Assembly: GCF_009649785.1 (NCBI RefSeq)
Contig: NZ_WJOK01000010.1
Span: 1-64,000, forward strand
DNA from: Agrobacterium tumefaciens
GTDB lineage: Bacteria; Pseudomonadota; Alphaproteobacteria; Rhizobiales; Rhizobiaceae
Length of the DNA stretch: 64,000 bases
Direction: 5' to 3'
The number at the start of each line of letters is the position of its first letter. Position 1 is the first letter of the stretch. The notes beneath the pieces are model-generated. The model was not told the origin of the DNA, ran no database searches, and saw nothing but the letters and a program-made list of their open reading frames with translations. The position numbers and the translations under genes are program-made. Positions 35,424 through 44,222 of this stretch are shown here, one piece after another.

Positions 35424-36059
35424 TCAGGCGGCGATGCGGCGGTATCCGGCGCTGACGGCACGGCCAGAAATGAAGTGAGTGCGGTATTTCGGCCGGATTT
35501 TTTTGTTGCCGGACATGCGGCGCACCAGTGCCAGCGTGGAGCCGGCAAAGAGTGCCTGCGCTGCCAGAATGCCAAGTGCCAGCAACAGGATTGCGGCCTG
35601 CGCTACGGCCAGCGTTTCGACCGCATTGCCGGAGGTGGAAACGAATTGCGGCAACAGTGCCAGGAAGAACATGAAATAGCGCGGACGAAACGCTGCAATG
35701 GCGTAGCAATCACGGAAAATGCCGCTGGATGATTTGCCGGGCAGATTGTCATTGTCTGCATTGGCTGCCTGGGCGGCGGGGGTGGCAAAGTTCCATAACA
35801 GGAAAAGAATCAGCCAGCCGATACCAGTCCACTGAACGATTTCCACAAAGGCATGCGGCAGATAGGCAAGGCCAGCGGCTGGAAACGCGGATATCGTCAT
35901 GGCTGTGACGATGCCAAGCGCGCCGCCAGTGATGGAGGCAAACACCGTTTTTCTGCCGCGGATAGCAGCATAGGAGGCGACAGAGAATACAAGGGGAGAG
36001 GGAAGTGCGAACACAACGGCACATGCTGCACAAAAAACCAGCCACGCCTGTCCAGACAT
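35424..36059 (-). CDS. LysE/RhtB-family exporter
   Basis: A 211-residue inner-membrane protein with about five or six hydrophobic segments, the size of LysE/RhtB amino-acid exporters. The first helix reads VFCAACAVVFALPSPLVFSV, then AIRGRKTVFASITGGALGIV, the usual positively charged loop and glycine-spaced helix 2. The canonical Pro-Gly-Pro of helix 1 is Pro-Ser-Pro here. The C-terminus after helix 6 is unusually basic (MSGNKKIRPKYRTH). Substrate unknown. Confidence 0.8.
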   Translation of the reverse strand: MSGQAWLVFCAACAVVFALPSPLVFSVASYAAIRGRKTVFASITGGALGIVTAMTISAFPAAGLAYLPHAFVEIVQWTGIGWLILFLLWNFATPAAQAANADNDNLPGKSSSGIFRDCYAIAAFRPRYFMFFLALLPQFVSTSGNAVETLAVAQAAILLLALGILAAQALFAGSTLALVRRMSGNKKIRPKYRTHFISGRAVSAGYRRIAA

Positions 36060-36110
36060 TCTCTTCCTCCTTGCCCTCCCTGTCGCCGCTTTCTCCAGCC
36101 TATCGTAAAA

Positions 36111-37322
36111 TTAGGCCGCTGTGAACGGTTGACCGACGTGTTCCATCACTTCGGTAAACCATTTTGCAGACAGGTCGAAATGCTTTCCGCCCTTGATACG
36201 CGGAAACTCGATGGTCCGCAATTTACCCTTTTGGTCTTCGTCGTGGCCGGTGACGCCCGAAACCTTGTTCAGCGCGCTTTCGACGGCAAGATCGACCATG
36301 CCCTGGATGAGGCGCAGATCATCGCCATTGGCGGGAGCGGAGCGGGCGAAGTAACCGGATTTCTGGACCATGGAGCGTTCGGCGCCGATGAGGCCGGCGA
36401 ATTGCTTCTGGAACCAGCCGCCGACATTGATGGTGTCGATCTTCACATGGCCGAAGGCATCGCGCTTGACGGCTTCACCGGCGGCTTCGCGTTCGGCAAC
36501 GATGGAATCGAGCCCCGCTCCTTCGGAAACGAACAACGTGACGTAGCCGTGTTTGTCCATGATCGCCTTCAGCCGTTCGGCTTCCGCTTCGATGTCAAAC
36601 GCCATTTCCGGCAGGTAGATGCCGTCTATGTTCTTCATCTGCGTGTTCATCATCAGTCCTTCGACATATTCATTGCCGTTGGTCTTCTGGATGTAGGCGC
36701 GGGCGGTCGCAGCCGTCAGCCAGCCGCAATGGCGGCCCATGACTTCGTGGATGACAAAGGTCTTCGGCGCAGCACTCTGCTCGTTGCTGACATTGTCGAA
36801 GAAGGAAGCGCCCACTTCGGCCGCGGTCCATGCGCCGAGCGACTGCCTGATCGGAACCACGTCGTTATCCACGGTCTTCGGCAGCCCGACGACGGTCAGA
36901 TCGTAACCGTTGGCGCCGAGATAGGCGGCAAGGTCGGCGGCCGTCGTGTTGGTGTCGTCGCCGCCGATGGTGTGGAGAATGGTGATGCCGTCGGCAGCCA
37001 GCCGTTCGGCGGCAACGCGCAGCGGATTTTCACCCTCTTTCACCAGCCCGCGCTTGGCGCAATCGGCAGCGTTGGTGAGCTTTACGCGGCTGTTGCCGAT
37101 CGGCGATCCGCCATAACGGTGCAGCAGATGCGCCTTTTCGCGCATGTCCTTGTTGATCTCGATCCGGTCGCCCAGAAGCACGCCCTGATAGCCGGAACGA
37201 TAGGCCACAATGTCAATATCAGGCGCGACGTCGCTATAACGCTCGATCAGGCCGCCAACGGCTGAAGAGAGACAGGGAGCAAGGCCACCCGCGGTCAGCA
37301 TTGCGACTTTCTGTTTGGCCAT
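36111..37322 (-). CDS. pfp: Pyrophosphate--fructose 6-phosphate 1-phosphotransferase
   Basis: A 403-residue phosphofructokinase of the PPi-dependent clade, reversible between fructose-6-P and fructose-1,6-bisP. Motifs: MLTAGGLAPCLSSAVGG in place of the usual GG-D-P-G start, HTIGGDDTNTTAADLA with the GGDDT of PPi enzymes, and GLPKTVDNDVVPIRQSLG with the PKTxDND motif. ATP-type PFK has GGDGS at this place, so PPi use is likely. Start ATG follows AAGGAGAG; the frame stays open ~290 bases upstream without good signals. Monocistronic. Confidence 0.93.
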   Translation of the reverse strand: MAKQKVAMLTAGGLAPCLSSAVGGLIERYSDVAPDIDIVAYRSGYQGVLLGDRIEINKDMREKAHLLHRYGGSPIGNSRVKLTNAADCAKRGLVKEGENPLRVAAERLAADGITILHTIGGDDTNTTAADLAAYLGANGYDLTVVGLPKTVDNDVVPIRQSLGAWTAAEVGASFFDNVSNEQSAAPKTFVIHEVMGRHCGWLTAATARAYIQKTNGNEYVEGLMMNTQMKNIDGIYLPEMAFDIEAEAERLKAIMDKHGYVTLFVSEGAGLDSIVAEREAAGEAVKRDAFGHVKIDTINVGGWFQKQFAGLIGAERSMVQKSGYFARSAPANGDDLRLIQGMVDLAVESALNKVSGVTGHDEDQKGKLRTIEFPRIKGGKHFDLSAKWFTEVMEHVGQPFTAA

Positions 37323-37628
37323 CGTGGCTCTCCTTTGCTTGGATAGAAAGATATGTCTGGCAAATGGATGCGACAGCCACGTGTAGGTGTAAAGTGAATT
37401 TATCACGAAAAATGCCGATTTCTCGCGGTTTTTCAGCAGCTTGGGCAAAGAAGCCGAATATAATCGTTTCAATCGCCTCCAACCTTGCACCAGGCTTCGC
37501 CGTCTGTGGAAAACCGTTGCTCTCCCGTTTGCCGCCCCCTTGCTCCTGAAGAAAAACTGTCGCAAAAATGAATAAAAGTTAATGCCGCAGCGGCGCCGCG
37601 CATATTGCATTCACGGCGATATGCCGTC
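37323..37628. other. Divergent intergenic region pfp / TerB-DnaJ gene
   Basis: This ~300-base gap contains the two divergent promoters. It is locally AT-rich near 37.38-37.40 kb (TTTATCACGAAAAATG). No RNA gene or repeat was recognised. Confidence 0.4.
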
Positions 37629-38381
37629 ATGCTTGGCGTCATGATGTTCGATTTCGCCTGTTTGCATATTTCATCCCTGTGGGAACGGCTGCTCGGCGCG
37701 ATCGGTGACGCGGCAGGCAGCACGCTCGGTCGCGTGGTAGAGGCGATCCGCACCCTTTTCGAGGGAGATCCGGAGACCCGCCGCAAGGTTTCTTTTTCCG
37801 TCGCCATTATCGCGCTGTCGGCAAAGATGGCAAAGGCCGATGGTGTCGTGAACGATGCCGAAGTGCGCGCCTTCCGGCAGATTTTCGATTTTCCTGAAGA
37901 AGAGGCCAGAAACGTTGCCCGCCTTTATAATCTCGCACGCCAGGACGTTGCGGGATACGAGGCCTATGCCGAGCGTCTTGCCGGTCTTTGCGGCTCCGGC
38001 CATGACAATTGCGAGATGCTGGAAAGCGTCATCGATGGCCTGTTCCACATCGCCAAGGCAGACGGCTTGATCCACGAGCGGGAACTGGCGTTTCTCGGCC
38101 GTATCGCGGAAATCTTCCATATTACCGAAGATCATTTCGAAACGATCATGGCACGGCACGTCCATATGGATGGGCGCGATCCCTATCGCGTGCTTGGCGT
38201 TTCGCCCTCGGACGACTTTCTGGATATTCGCAAGCGTTACCGTTCGCTGGTTGCCGAGCACCATCCGGACAAGCTCATCGCGCGCGGTGTGCCGATGGAA
38301 TTGCACGCTGCCGCGAATGAGCGTATGGCGGCTCTCAATGCCGCCTATGAGGCCATCGAGAAAGAACGCCGCGTCGCATGA
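37629..38381 (+). CDS. DjlA-like protein with TerB and DnaJ domains
   Basis: A 250-residue co-chaperone-like protein. Residues ~60-165 form a TerB-like helical domain (VAIIALSAKMAKADGVVNDA and a second VIDGLFHIAKADGLIHERE). The C-terminal ~65 residues are a J domain with the essential HPD in VAEHHPDKL and DPYRVLGVSP at its start. Unlike E. coli DjlA there is no clear N-terminal membrane helix. Start codon uncertain: three ATGs lie within 16 bases and none has a good ribosome site; homologues may begin closer to LWERLLG. Its stop overlaps the amidase start by four bases. Confidence 0.82.
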   Translation: MLGVMMFDFACLHISSLWERLLGAIGDAAGSTLGRVVEAIRTLFEGDPETRRKVSFSVAIIALSAKMAKADGVVNDAEVRAFRQIFDFPEEEARNVARLYNLARQDVAGYEAYAERLAGLCGSGHDNCEMLESVIDGLFHIAKADGLIHERELAFLGRIAEIFHITEDHFETIMARHVHMDGRDPYRVLGVSPSDDFLDIRKRYRSLVAEHHPDKLIARGVPMELHAAANERMAALNAAYEAIEKERRVA

Positions 38382-39157
38382 GTGAATTTCTGCCGGATTT
38401 CAACCCGGATTTCGGGGGCGCAACCATTGCGCCTTCTCCCAACCATGGCGAAAGACAGGGCGTGGCAGGCCCGGATATCATCCTCCTGCACTATACCGGC
38501 ATGACGACCGCCGATGGCGCCCTTTCGTGGCTCTGCAATCCCGAAAGCCAGGTCTCCAGCCACTATTTCGTTTTTGAAGACGGGCGTGTCATGCAGCTTG
38601 TTGCGGAAACTCGCCGCGCCTGGCATGCGGGCAAAAGCAGCTGGGCGGGGGAGGCGGACATCAATTCCCGCTCCATCGGGATTGAAATCGCCAATCAGGG
38701 CCATCCGGGCGGCCTGCCGGAATTTCCGGAAAAACAGGTGGCTGCCGTCATCGAATTGTGTCGCGATTGCGGCCAGCGGTGGTCTATCTCCCCTGAAAGG
38801 GTGCTTGCGCATTCCGATGTGGCGCCGATCCGCAAGGTTGATCCGGGTGAAAAATTCCCATGGGACATCCTGTCGCGGCACGGTGTCGGTCATTGGGTAG
38901 AGCCAGCGCCGATCCGCGGCGGACGTTTTTTTCAGCGCGGCGATCACGGCCAGCCAGTGGAAGCGCTCCAGTCCATGCTATCCATTTACGGATATGGCGT
39001 TGAAATAACAGGCGCATATTGCGAAAAAACAGAAGGTGCCGTGGCCGCCTTTCAGCGGCATTTCCGCCCGGCGCTGGTGGATGGTATCGCGGATTTTTCC
39101 ACGATCGACACGCTGCATCGGCTGATTGCCAGCCTTCCGAAATTTTCGGCCGTTTGA
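38378..39157 (+). CDS. N-acetylmuramoyl-L-alanine amidase (AmpD/AmiD type) with peptidoglycan-binding domain
   Basis: A 259-residue zinc amidase that removes the peptide stem from muramic acid. Zinc ligands are in ILLHYTGMT, VLAHSDVAP and the aspartate of RKVDPGEKFPW; the substrate loop reads WHAGKSSW. A PG_binding_1 domain occupies the last ~75 residues (GDHGQPVEALQSMLSIYGYG). No signal peptide is seen, so like AmpD it may act on cytoplasmic anhydro-muropeptides. Coupled by ATGA overlap to the TerB-DnaJ gene. Confidence 0.9.
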   Translation: MSEFLPDFNPDFGGATIAPSPNHGERQGVAGPDIILLHYTGMTTADGALSWLCNPESQVSSHYFVFEDGRVMQLVAETRRAWHAGKSSWAGEADINSRSIGIEIANQGHPGGLPEFPEKQVAAVIELCRDCGQRWSISPERVLAHSDVAPIRKVDPGEKFPWDILSRHGVGHWVEPAPIRGGRFFQRGDHGQPVEALQSMLSIYGYGVEITGAYCEKTEGAVAAFQRHFRPALVDGIADFSTIDTLHRLIASLPKFSAV

Positions 39158-39404
39158 ACGCCGTTTCTGGAAAAGCCTTCCCCGTTTCCCGGTCGCGCAA
39201 GTCGATTTTTTTGTTGTGCCACAGTTAATCCGCATTGAGGAAGTCTAAGAGCCGCAGTGGACGCGGTGCTGTTCTTCAGGGGAGCTTGCCGTCAATATCA
39301 ATCAAGGAGACTGGACGGTAGAAGGTCGTAATCGACTTTCCGCGCGCTGGACGTTTTTATCGTTTCATTGTTCCGGTTATCCGATCTGGAGACTATTTCA
39401 ACAG

Positions 39405-39944
39405 ATGAACAGAGTTTTTGTTGCTGTCGCAGCGGGCGTTGCTATGCTCGTTTCGCAGGCGGGGATTGCTTTTGCCAAAGACGAGGACGTCAAGACCAAA
39501 ACCGTGACGCTGGGGACCTTCTTCCGTACGCCCGGTTATCCCGTTCCCGAAAAGAGCCTGCCTTCGTCGCTCAAGAACGACTATTCCGATCTGATCGTCA
39601 AATATGCCAAGCGTTACGGCGTCCCCACCAATCTGGCCCATGCCGTCGTTTCTGTCGAAAGCAAGTTCAACCCTAGGGCTCGCGGCAGCGCAGGCGAGGT
39701 CGGGCTGATGCAGATCAAGCCGGCAACGGCGCGCATGATGGGCTTTCGCGGCACGACCAAAGCCCTCTTCGACCCCGAGACCAATATTCGCTGGGGCATG
39801 CAATATCTGGCAACCGCACACCAGCTTGGCGGCGGTGAGGTTTGCAGCACGATCCTGCGTTACAATGCCGGCCACGGCGCCACCCGCATGAACCCGGTGT
39901 CCAAGCGTTATTGCGGCAAGGTCCAGGCGCTTCTGGCCAGCTGA
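39405..39944 (+). CDS. Small secreted lytic transglycosylase (SLT domain)
   Basis: A 179-residue protein with a signal peptide (VAVAAGVAMLVSQAGIAFA) and almost nothing besides a minimal SLT domain. The catalytic glutamate is in VVSVESKFNPRARG and the fold motif in GEVGLMQIKPATARMMGF; the C-terminal STILRYNAGHGATR is the usual AGxG element. Size resembles specialised transglycosylases that serve secretion or conjugation machines, but none is nearby. Start ATG retained although the nearest GGAG is 13 bases away. Confidence 0.88.
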   Translation: MNRVFVAVAAGVAMLVSQAGIAFAKDEDVKTKTVTLGTFFRTPGYPVPEKSLPSSLKNDYSDLIVKYAKRYGVPTNLAHAVVSVESKFNPRARGSAGEVGLMQIKPATARMMGFRGTTKALFDPETNIRWGMQYLATAHQLGGGEVCSTILRYNAGHGATRMNPVSKRYCGKVQALLAS

Positions 39945-40003
39945 GGTCTTTTGCTGAAGCGTGTCGTGATGTTTCAGATTGGCGATAAGCTTTAAGTCCT
40001 CGT

Positions 40004-40058
40004 TTTATCGCATCTCGTTATTGCAAAACCGCTGCACGCTCTTGCGCGGCATGTTTCG
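40004..40058. repeat. Candidate short rhizobial intergenic repeat
   Basis: The stretch ATCGCATCTCGTTATTGCAA followed by AACCGCTGCACGCTCTTGCG and GGCATG resembles a dispersed short element that I recall from Agrobacterium and Rhizobium intergenic regions. Only one copy is in the window, so repetition is not shown here. Confidence 0.35.
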
Positions 40059-40130
40059 GACGTCACGAAAATCGATTCCGGTTTATGCGTGCATGCTGTA
40101 GTCAGGAGCAAACCTGATGCGGAGCATGAC

Positions 40131-41318
40131 ATGCCGGATTTCAAATATATCGTGGTCGGTGCCGGAATGATGGGTGCGGCGGCAGCGAGGCACCTTTCGG
40201 CGCAAACGGATGGCGTGGCGCTGATCGGGCCGGATGAACCCGCCGATCGCAAGACCCATACCGGTGTGTTTTCAAGTCACTATGACGAGGCGCGCATCAC
40301 CCGTGGTTTCGATGGCGATCCCGTCTGGGCGGAGCTGGCGCAACGCTCCATCCGGCGCTATGCCGAGATCGAAGCAAAAAGCGGCATCCGTTTCTTCACC
40401 GAAGCGGGCTGTCTGTTTACCGGAAACGGCAAGGGGCTTGCTGGAGACTACGTTTCGCGAGCCTTGGTCTCGACCGACCGTCTCGGTCTTGGCGTGGAAA
40501 CGATCGGCGGCGATGCGCTGGCTCCCCGGTTCCCGATGTTTTCCCTGCCGTCGGATCACGACGGTTACTTCGAGGCGCAGAATGCCGGCCACGTCAATCC
40601 GCGTGCGCTTGTGAGGGCGCAATGCACGATTGCTGCTGCGCAGGGCGCGCGACTGATCCGCGAGACGGCGGCGCATGTTCGCGATACCTCCCATGGTGTG
40701 GAAGTTTCCACCAGGGAAGGGGCCGTACACACGGCCGAAAAGGTCATAGTGGCCGCTGGCGGTTTCACCAACATGGCTGATCTTCTGCCTTCCTCGGTCG
40801 ATATGGCGGCAACGGGCCGCACCATCGTGTTTTTCGAACTCGACGAAGCAAGGCAGGCCCTCTTCGGCTCCATGCCCTCGACCATCGTGCTGGCGGAGAC
40901 CGAGGACGATATCGTCTATATTCTGCCGCCTGTGCGTTACCCCGACGGCAAGGTCTATCTGAAGATCGGCGGTGAGAGCGAAAAGGGCAGGCTGGAAACG
41001 CTGGCCGAAGCAGTCGGCTGGTTTCATTCCGACGGCACGCCGGGCGAAGTGGAATTCCTGACGAAGCGGGCGCTATCGCTCATGCCGGAACTTGCGGGCT
41101 GCCCCGTGACCTCTGGTTCCTGCGTCGCATCCATTACCCGTAGCGGTTATCCATATATCGGCTATACGCAATCTTCCAATATCGCGGTTCTGACCGGTGG
41201 CAATTTCGTTTCCGCCAAGTCTTCCGACGAAATCGGGCGGCTAGGCGCGGTGCTGCTTCTGGATGGCCAACTGACCGAGAGTGATTTTGCTGCCGAAATG
41301 TCGCCCGTTTTTATCTGA
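40131..41318 (+). CDS. FAD-dependent amine/amino-acid oxidoreductase, copy 1
   Basis: A 395-residue flavoprotein of the DAO/sarcosine-oxidase family. The dinucleotide motif is VVGAGMMGAAAARHL at residues 8-22; VFSSHYDEARITR is the second conserved block; the C-terminal block reads SITRSGYPYIG, then SDEIGRLGAVLLLDG. The cysteine of SGSCVAS is placed like the covalent-flavin cysteine of monomeric sarcosine oxidase, which is a suggestion only. The start is set by GGAG before MPDFKY. The next gene is a diverged duplicate. Substrate likely an N-methyl or secondary amino acid. Confidence 0.83.
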   Translation: MPDFKYIVVGAGMMGAAAARHLSAQTDGVALIGPDEPADRKTHTGVFSSHYDEARITRGFDGDPVWAELAQRSIRRYAEIEAKSGIRFFTEAGCLFTGNGKGLAGDYVSRALVSTDRLGLGVETIGGDALAPRFPMFSLPSDHDGYFEAQNAGHVNPRALVRAQCTIAAAQGARLIRETAAHVRDTSHGVEVSTREGAVHTAEKVIVAAGGFTNMADLLPSSVDMAATGRTIVFFELDEARQALFGSMPSTIVLAETEDDIVYILPPVRYPDGKVYLKIGGESEKGRLETLAEAVGWFHSDGTPGEVEFLTKRALSLMPELAGCPVTSGSCVASITRSGYPYIGYTQSSNIAVLTGGNFVSAKSSDEIGRLGAVLLLDGQLTESDFAAEMSPVFI

Positions 41319-41384
41319 CATTCAGCAGCGAAGCGGCTACAAAATCGCGGCTGTATTAGAGCGGGTTGAGGCGAAGAGGGCGGC

Positions 41385-42575
41385 ATGTCGGGACATTTCA
41401 AATATATCGTTGTCGGTCGTGGCATGATGGGTGCTGCCGCCGCCCGCCATCTGGCGGAAAACACCGAAGGTGTGGCCCTGATCGGCCCCGGTGAACCTGC
41501 CGACATCAAGTCACATCCGGGTGTTTTCGCCAGCCATTACGATGAGGCGCGCATTACCCGCACCATTGATGGTGATGCGGACTGGGCACTGCTCGCCAAC
41601 CGCTCGATCGCGCGCTACACCGACATCGCGGCAAGGAGCGGCGTGGAATTTTACGCTCCCGTCGGCTGTCTGATGGTTGGGCCTGAACGCGGTGGCGACA
41701 ATCCTTTTATCGACAACGTCTGTGAGGCAGCGGCGCGTCTGCGGGTTTCCACGGAAATGCTTGACGACGCAGGTCTGAAAAGCGCCTTCCCCTATTTCTC
41801 CTTCGAGCCGGGCTGCGAAGGCGTGTTCGAAAAGGACAATGCCGGTTACGTCAATCCGCGCGCGCTGGTGAAGGCGCAGAACGTTCTGGCAGACAAAGCC
41901 GGCGTTACGCTCATCGACGATATAGTCGTCTCAACGCGGGAAGAGGCTGGCCATGCACGCGTCGAGACGGCCTCGGGTGCGGTTTATACAGCAGACCGGG
42001 TGCTGGTCGCTGCGGGTGGCTTCTCGATCACGAAGGATTTGTTGCCGCAGCCCGTCGCTCTCAATGTCTATGCGCGCACCGTCGCCTTCTTCGAGGTAGA
42101 CGAGGCGGAGCTGGGACAATATGCGGGCATGCCGTCGCTGATTTACGAGCCGCGCGACACGACGAAACATATCTATCTCCTGCCGCCCGTCCGTTATCCC
42201 GATGGCAGGTTCTATCTGAAAATCGGCGGCGATCCCGATGATAAGAAGCTAGATAGCGATCCCGAAATCCGTGCATGGTTCCGTTCCGGCGGGCGCGAAA
42301 GCGTTCGCGACCATCTCTCTGCCATCGTCGGGACCTTGGTGCCATCCATCGACCGGTCGCGCATTTCCATGGCCGCCTGCGTGGTGTCCAAAACGCCGGG
42401 CGGTTATCCGGCCATCGGCTTTACGACGTCACCGCGCATTGCGGTTCTGACTGGCGGCAATGGTACGGCGGCCAAGAGTTCCGACGAGATCGGGCGGTTA
42501 GGCGCCCTGTTGCTGCGGGATGGAAAAATTGGCAACGACGACTATGCAACGGATTTCAAGCCTGCATTTCTTTGA
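41385..42575 (+). CDS. FAD-dependent amine/amino-acid oxidoreductase, copy 2
   Basis: A 396-residue paralogue of the preceding protein; about half of the residues match by eye, with identical islands such as GMMGAAAARHL, SHYDEARITR, LPPVRYPDG and KSSDEIGRLGA. The first glycine motif is GRGMMG, still GxGxxG but with Arg instead of Ala. The middle domain (residues ~95-240) is the most divergent and likely sets a different substrate. A cysteine (MAACVVS) is conserved at the candidate flavin site. The 66-base gap to copy 1 allows co-transcription. rnpB follows. Confidence 0.82.
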   Translation: MSGHFKYIVVGRGMMGAAAARHLAENTEGVALIGPGEPADIKSHPGVFASHYDEARITRTIDGDADWALLANRSIARYTDIAARSGVEFYAPVGCLMVGPERGGDNPFIDNVCEAAARLRVSTEMLDDAGLKSAFPYFSFEPGCEGVFEKDNAGYVNPRALVKAQNVLADKAGVTLIDDIVVSTREEAGHARVETASGAVYTADRVLVAAGGFSITKDLLPQPVALNVYARTVAFFEVDEAELGQYAGMPSLIYEPRDTTKHIYLLPPVRYPDGRFYLKIGGDPDDKKLDSDPEIRAWFRSGGRESVRDHLSAIVGTLVPSIDRSRISMAACVVSKTPGGYPAIGFTTSPRIAVLTGGNGTAAKSSDEIGRLGALLLRDGKIGNDDYATDFKPAFL

Positions 42576-42630
42576 TCTTCCGTTACGCTTTTCGGTGGCT
42601 TTCGCCAAAGAACATGGGTATTGACGCCAT

Positions 42631-43034
42631 GCCAGTTGGCTGGGCAGCCGCGCTTTACCAATGTCGAAAGACGGTAAGGTGAGGAAAGTCCGGGCTCCAC
42701 GGAAATACGGTGCCGGATAACGTCCGGCGGGGGCGACCCCAGGGAAAGTGCCACAGAGAGCAAACCGCCATGCCTGGCATGGTAAGGGTGAAAGGGTGGG
42801 GTAAGAGCCCACCGCGCCGCTGGTGACAGTGGTGGCAAGGTAAACCCCACCGGGAGCAAGACCGAATAGGGATGACACGGGGCGCGGGCGAAAGCCTTCG
42901 TCTACAGCCGGTTTCCGGGCCCGTCATCCGGGTGGGTTGCGAGAGGCGGCATGCAAATGCCGTCCCAGATGAATGGCTGCCACGTTCCGGGTCAAACCGG
43001 GGCCATACAGAACCCGGCTTACAGGCCAACTGGC
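42631..43034 (+). ncRNA. rnpB: RNase P RNA (class A)
   Basis: The catalytic RNA that matures tRNA 5' ends. The conserved P4 strands are present: GAGGAAAGTCCGGGCTCC near the 5' end and CAGAACCCGGCTTACAGG near the 3' end. ACAGAGAGCAAACCGCC and GGTAAGGGTGAAAGG match the usual core. The termini GCCAGTTGGC and GCCAACTGGC pair exactly as helix P1, which sets the ends. Several open frames on both strands across it are spurious. Confidence 0.97.
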
Positions 43035-43063
43035 GAATTTCCTGCCGCTTTTTTCGGTGGCGA

Positions 43064-44221
43064 TCAGCCCTCGATGATATGGGGCACGTAGCGGGAGAGA
43101 TTTGCGGTGATAGGTGACGCGTCCTCGCGAATCCCGAGCCCGCAGGGCCGATCGGCGACGATCCAGCTTCCTAACACGGCGTATCCGAAATCGCTCTTGA
43201 ACAATGGTGCGTAGGCCTGAAAAACATACCCCTCTTGGCCATAATTGCCGGGGGCCGATAAAATTTCGCGTCGGTTTCGATAAAGGCTGACATTTTCGCC
43301 TTCACGCGAAAGAAGCGGCTTCACCACGTAATCCTGTAATTCATATATTTCAGGATCGTCCGGGAAGAAACTCGGGAGCAGATTCGGGTGATTGGGATGC
43401 CGCTGCCAGAGCAAAGGCAGCAGGCCTTTGTTCGACAGCACGGCTTTCCAGGCCGGCTCGATGAAAATATCGCCTTGCGCAGGCAGATGCGTGGCAAAGG
43501 ATTCTCGTAACATGTATTCCCAGGGATAAAGCTTGAAGCAGCGTTCGATGACGCGACTTTGAAGGTCAGCATAACGCCCGCACGCATCGATGCCGATGTC
43601 TCTGATATCGAGGAATTGGGCACGGTGGCCCGCCTGAATGGCGCAGTCCATGAGATAAATCGTCGTGCCGCAATCCTCGGCGTTGTCGCTCACCGCCGCG
43701 AAATGGAAAATCCTGTCGCGCGAGAATTGCCCGAAGGCCTCAATCAAGGCTTCCTGAACCGAGTTGAACTGGTCGGTTTGCGGCGGGAGCGTTCCAAGGG
43801 CGACCTGATCGGTCAGCCAGTTATATTGGAAATATCCCGTTTCGAATACGGAAGTTGGCGTGTCGGCGTTGTATTCCAGCAGCTTTGCAGGGCCATGCCC
43901 GTCATAGGCAAGATCGAAGCGGCCATACAGGTGGCGGTCGCACCGCCGCCAAGAATTTCGAATGACATCATGGTGATCGCGGGGGATGGCAAGACGGGTT
44001 AAAGCCTCCTCACTGTGTACGATGTCGGCGACGAGATCCATGCACATGTCGTGCAGGATCTGGCTCGGTTCTTCGATGTCGCGCTCGATTTCATCCAGTC
44101 CAAAGCAATAGGCTGCATCGTCCACCCAGTAAGGCTCGCCATGCATTTCATGGAAGGAGAAACCGACAGCATTGGCTTTCTCGCGCCAATCCGGGCGCGG
44201 CGGGACTGTGATGCGGCGCAT
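43064..44221 (-). CDS. Glutathionylspermidine-synthase-like ATP-grasp protein (YgiC/YjfC type)
   Basis: A 385-residue protein of the GSP_synth family, whose ATP-grasp domain forms peptide-like amide bonds. Recognisable are DLAYDGHGPAKLLEYNADTP (Mg/ATP region), ETGYFQYNW, IFIEPAWKAVLSNKGLLPLL and DYVVKPLLSREGENV. It lacks the N-terminal amidase domain of E. coli Gss, so it belongs with YgiC/YjfC, whose product is not established. ATG after AGGAAG is chosen. It is the last gene of a three-gene set with DUF1190 and DUF350 proteins, one base after the DUF1190 stop. Confidence 0.87.
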   Translation of the reverse strand: MRRITVPPRPDWREKANAVGFSFHEMHGEPYWVDDAAYCFGLDEIERDIEEPSQILHDMCMDLVADIVHSEEALTRLAIPRDHHDVIRNSWRRCDRHLYGRFDLAYDGHGPAKLLEYNADTPTSVFETGYFQYNWLTDQVALGTLPPQTDQFNSVQEALIEAFGQFSRDRIFHFAAVSDNAEDCGTTIYLMDCAIQAGHRAQFLDIRDIGIDACGRYADLQSRVIERCFKLYPWEYMLRESFATHLPAQGDIFIEPAWKAVLSNKGLLPLLWQRHPNHPNLLPSFFPDDPEIYELQDYVVKPLLSREGENVSLYRNRREILSAPGNYGQEGYVFQAYAPLFKSDFGYAVLGSWIVADRPCGLGIREDASPITANLSRYVPHIIEG

Positions 44222-44222
44222 A

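Noticed and set aside
42498-43117. Several overlapping short coding frames between the FAD oxidoreductase and the GSP_synth-like gene
   Set aside because: They cover rnpB; the RNase P RNA core and paired P1 termini explain the sequence, and such frames are often mis-annotated in genomes.
43673-44002. A possible plus-strand gene inside the GSP_synth-like region
   Set aside because: It is antisense to the conserved EYNADTP segment of the ATP-grasp protein and lacks support.
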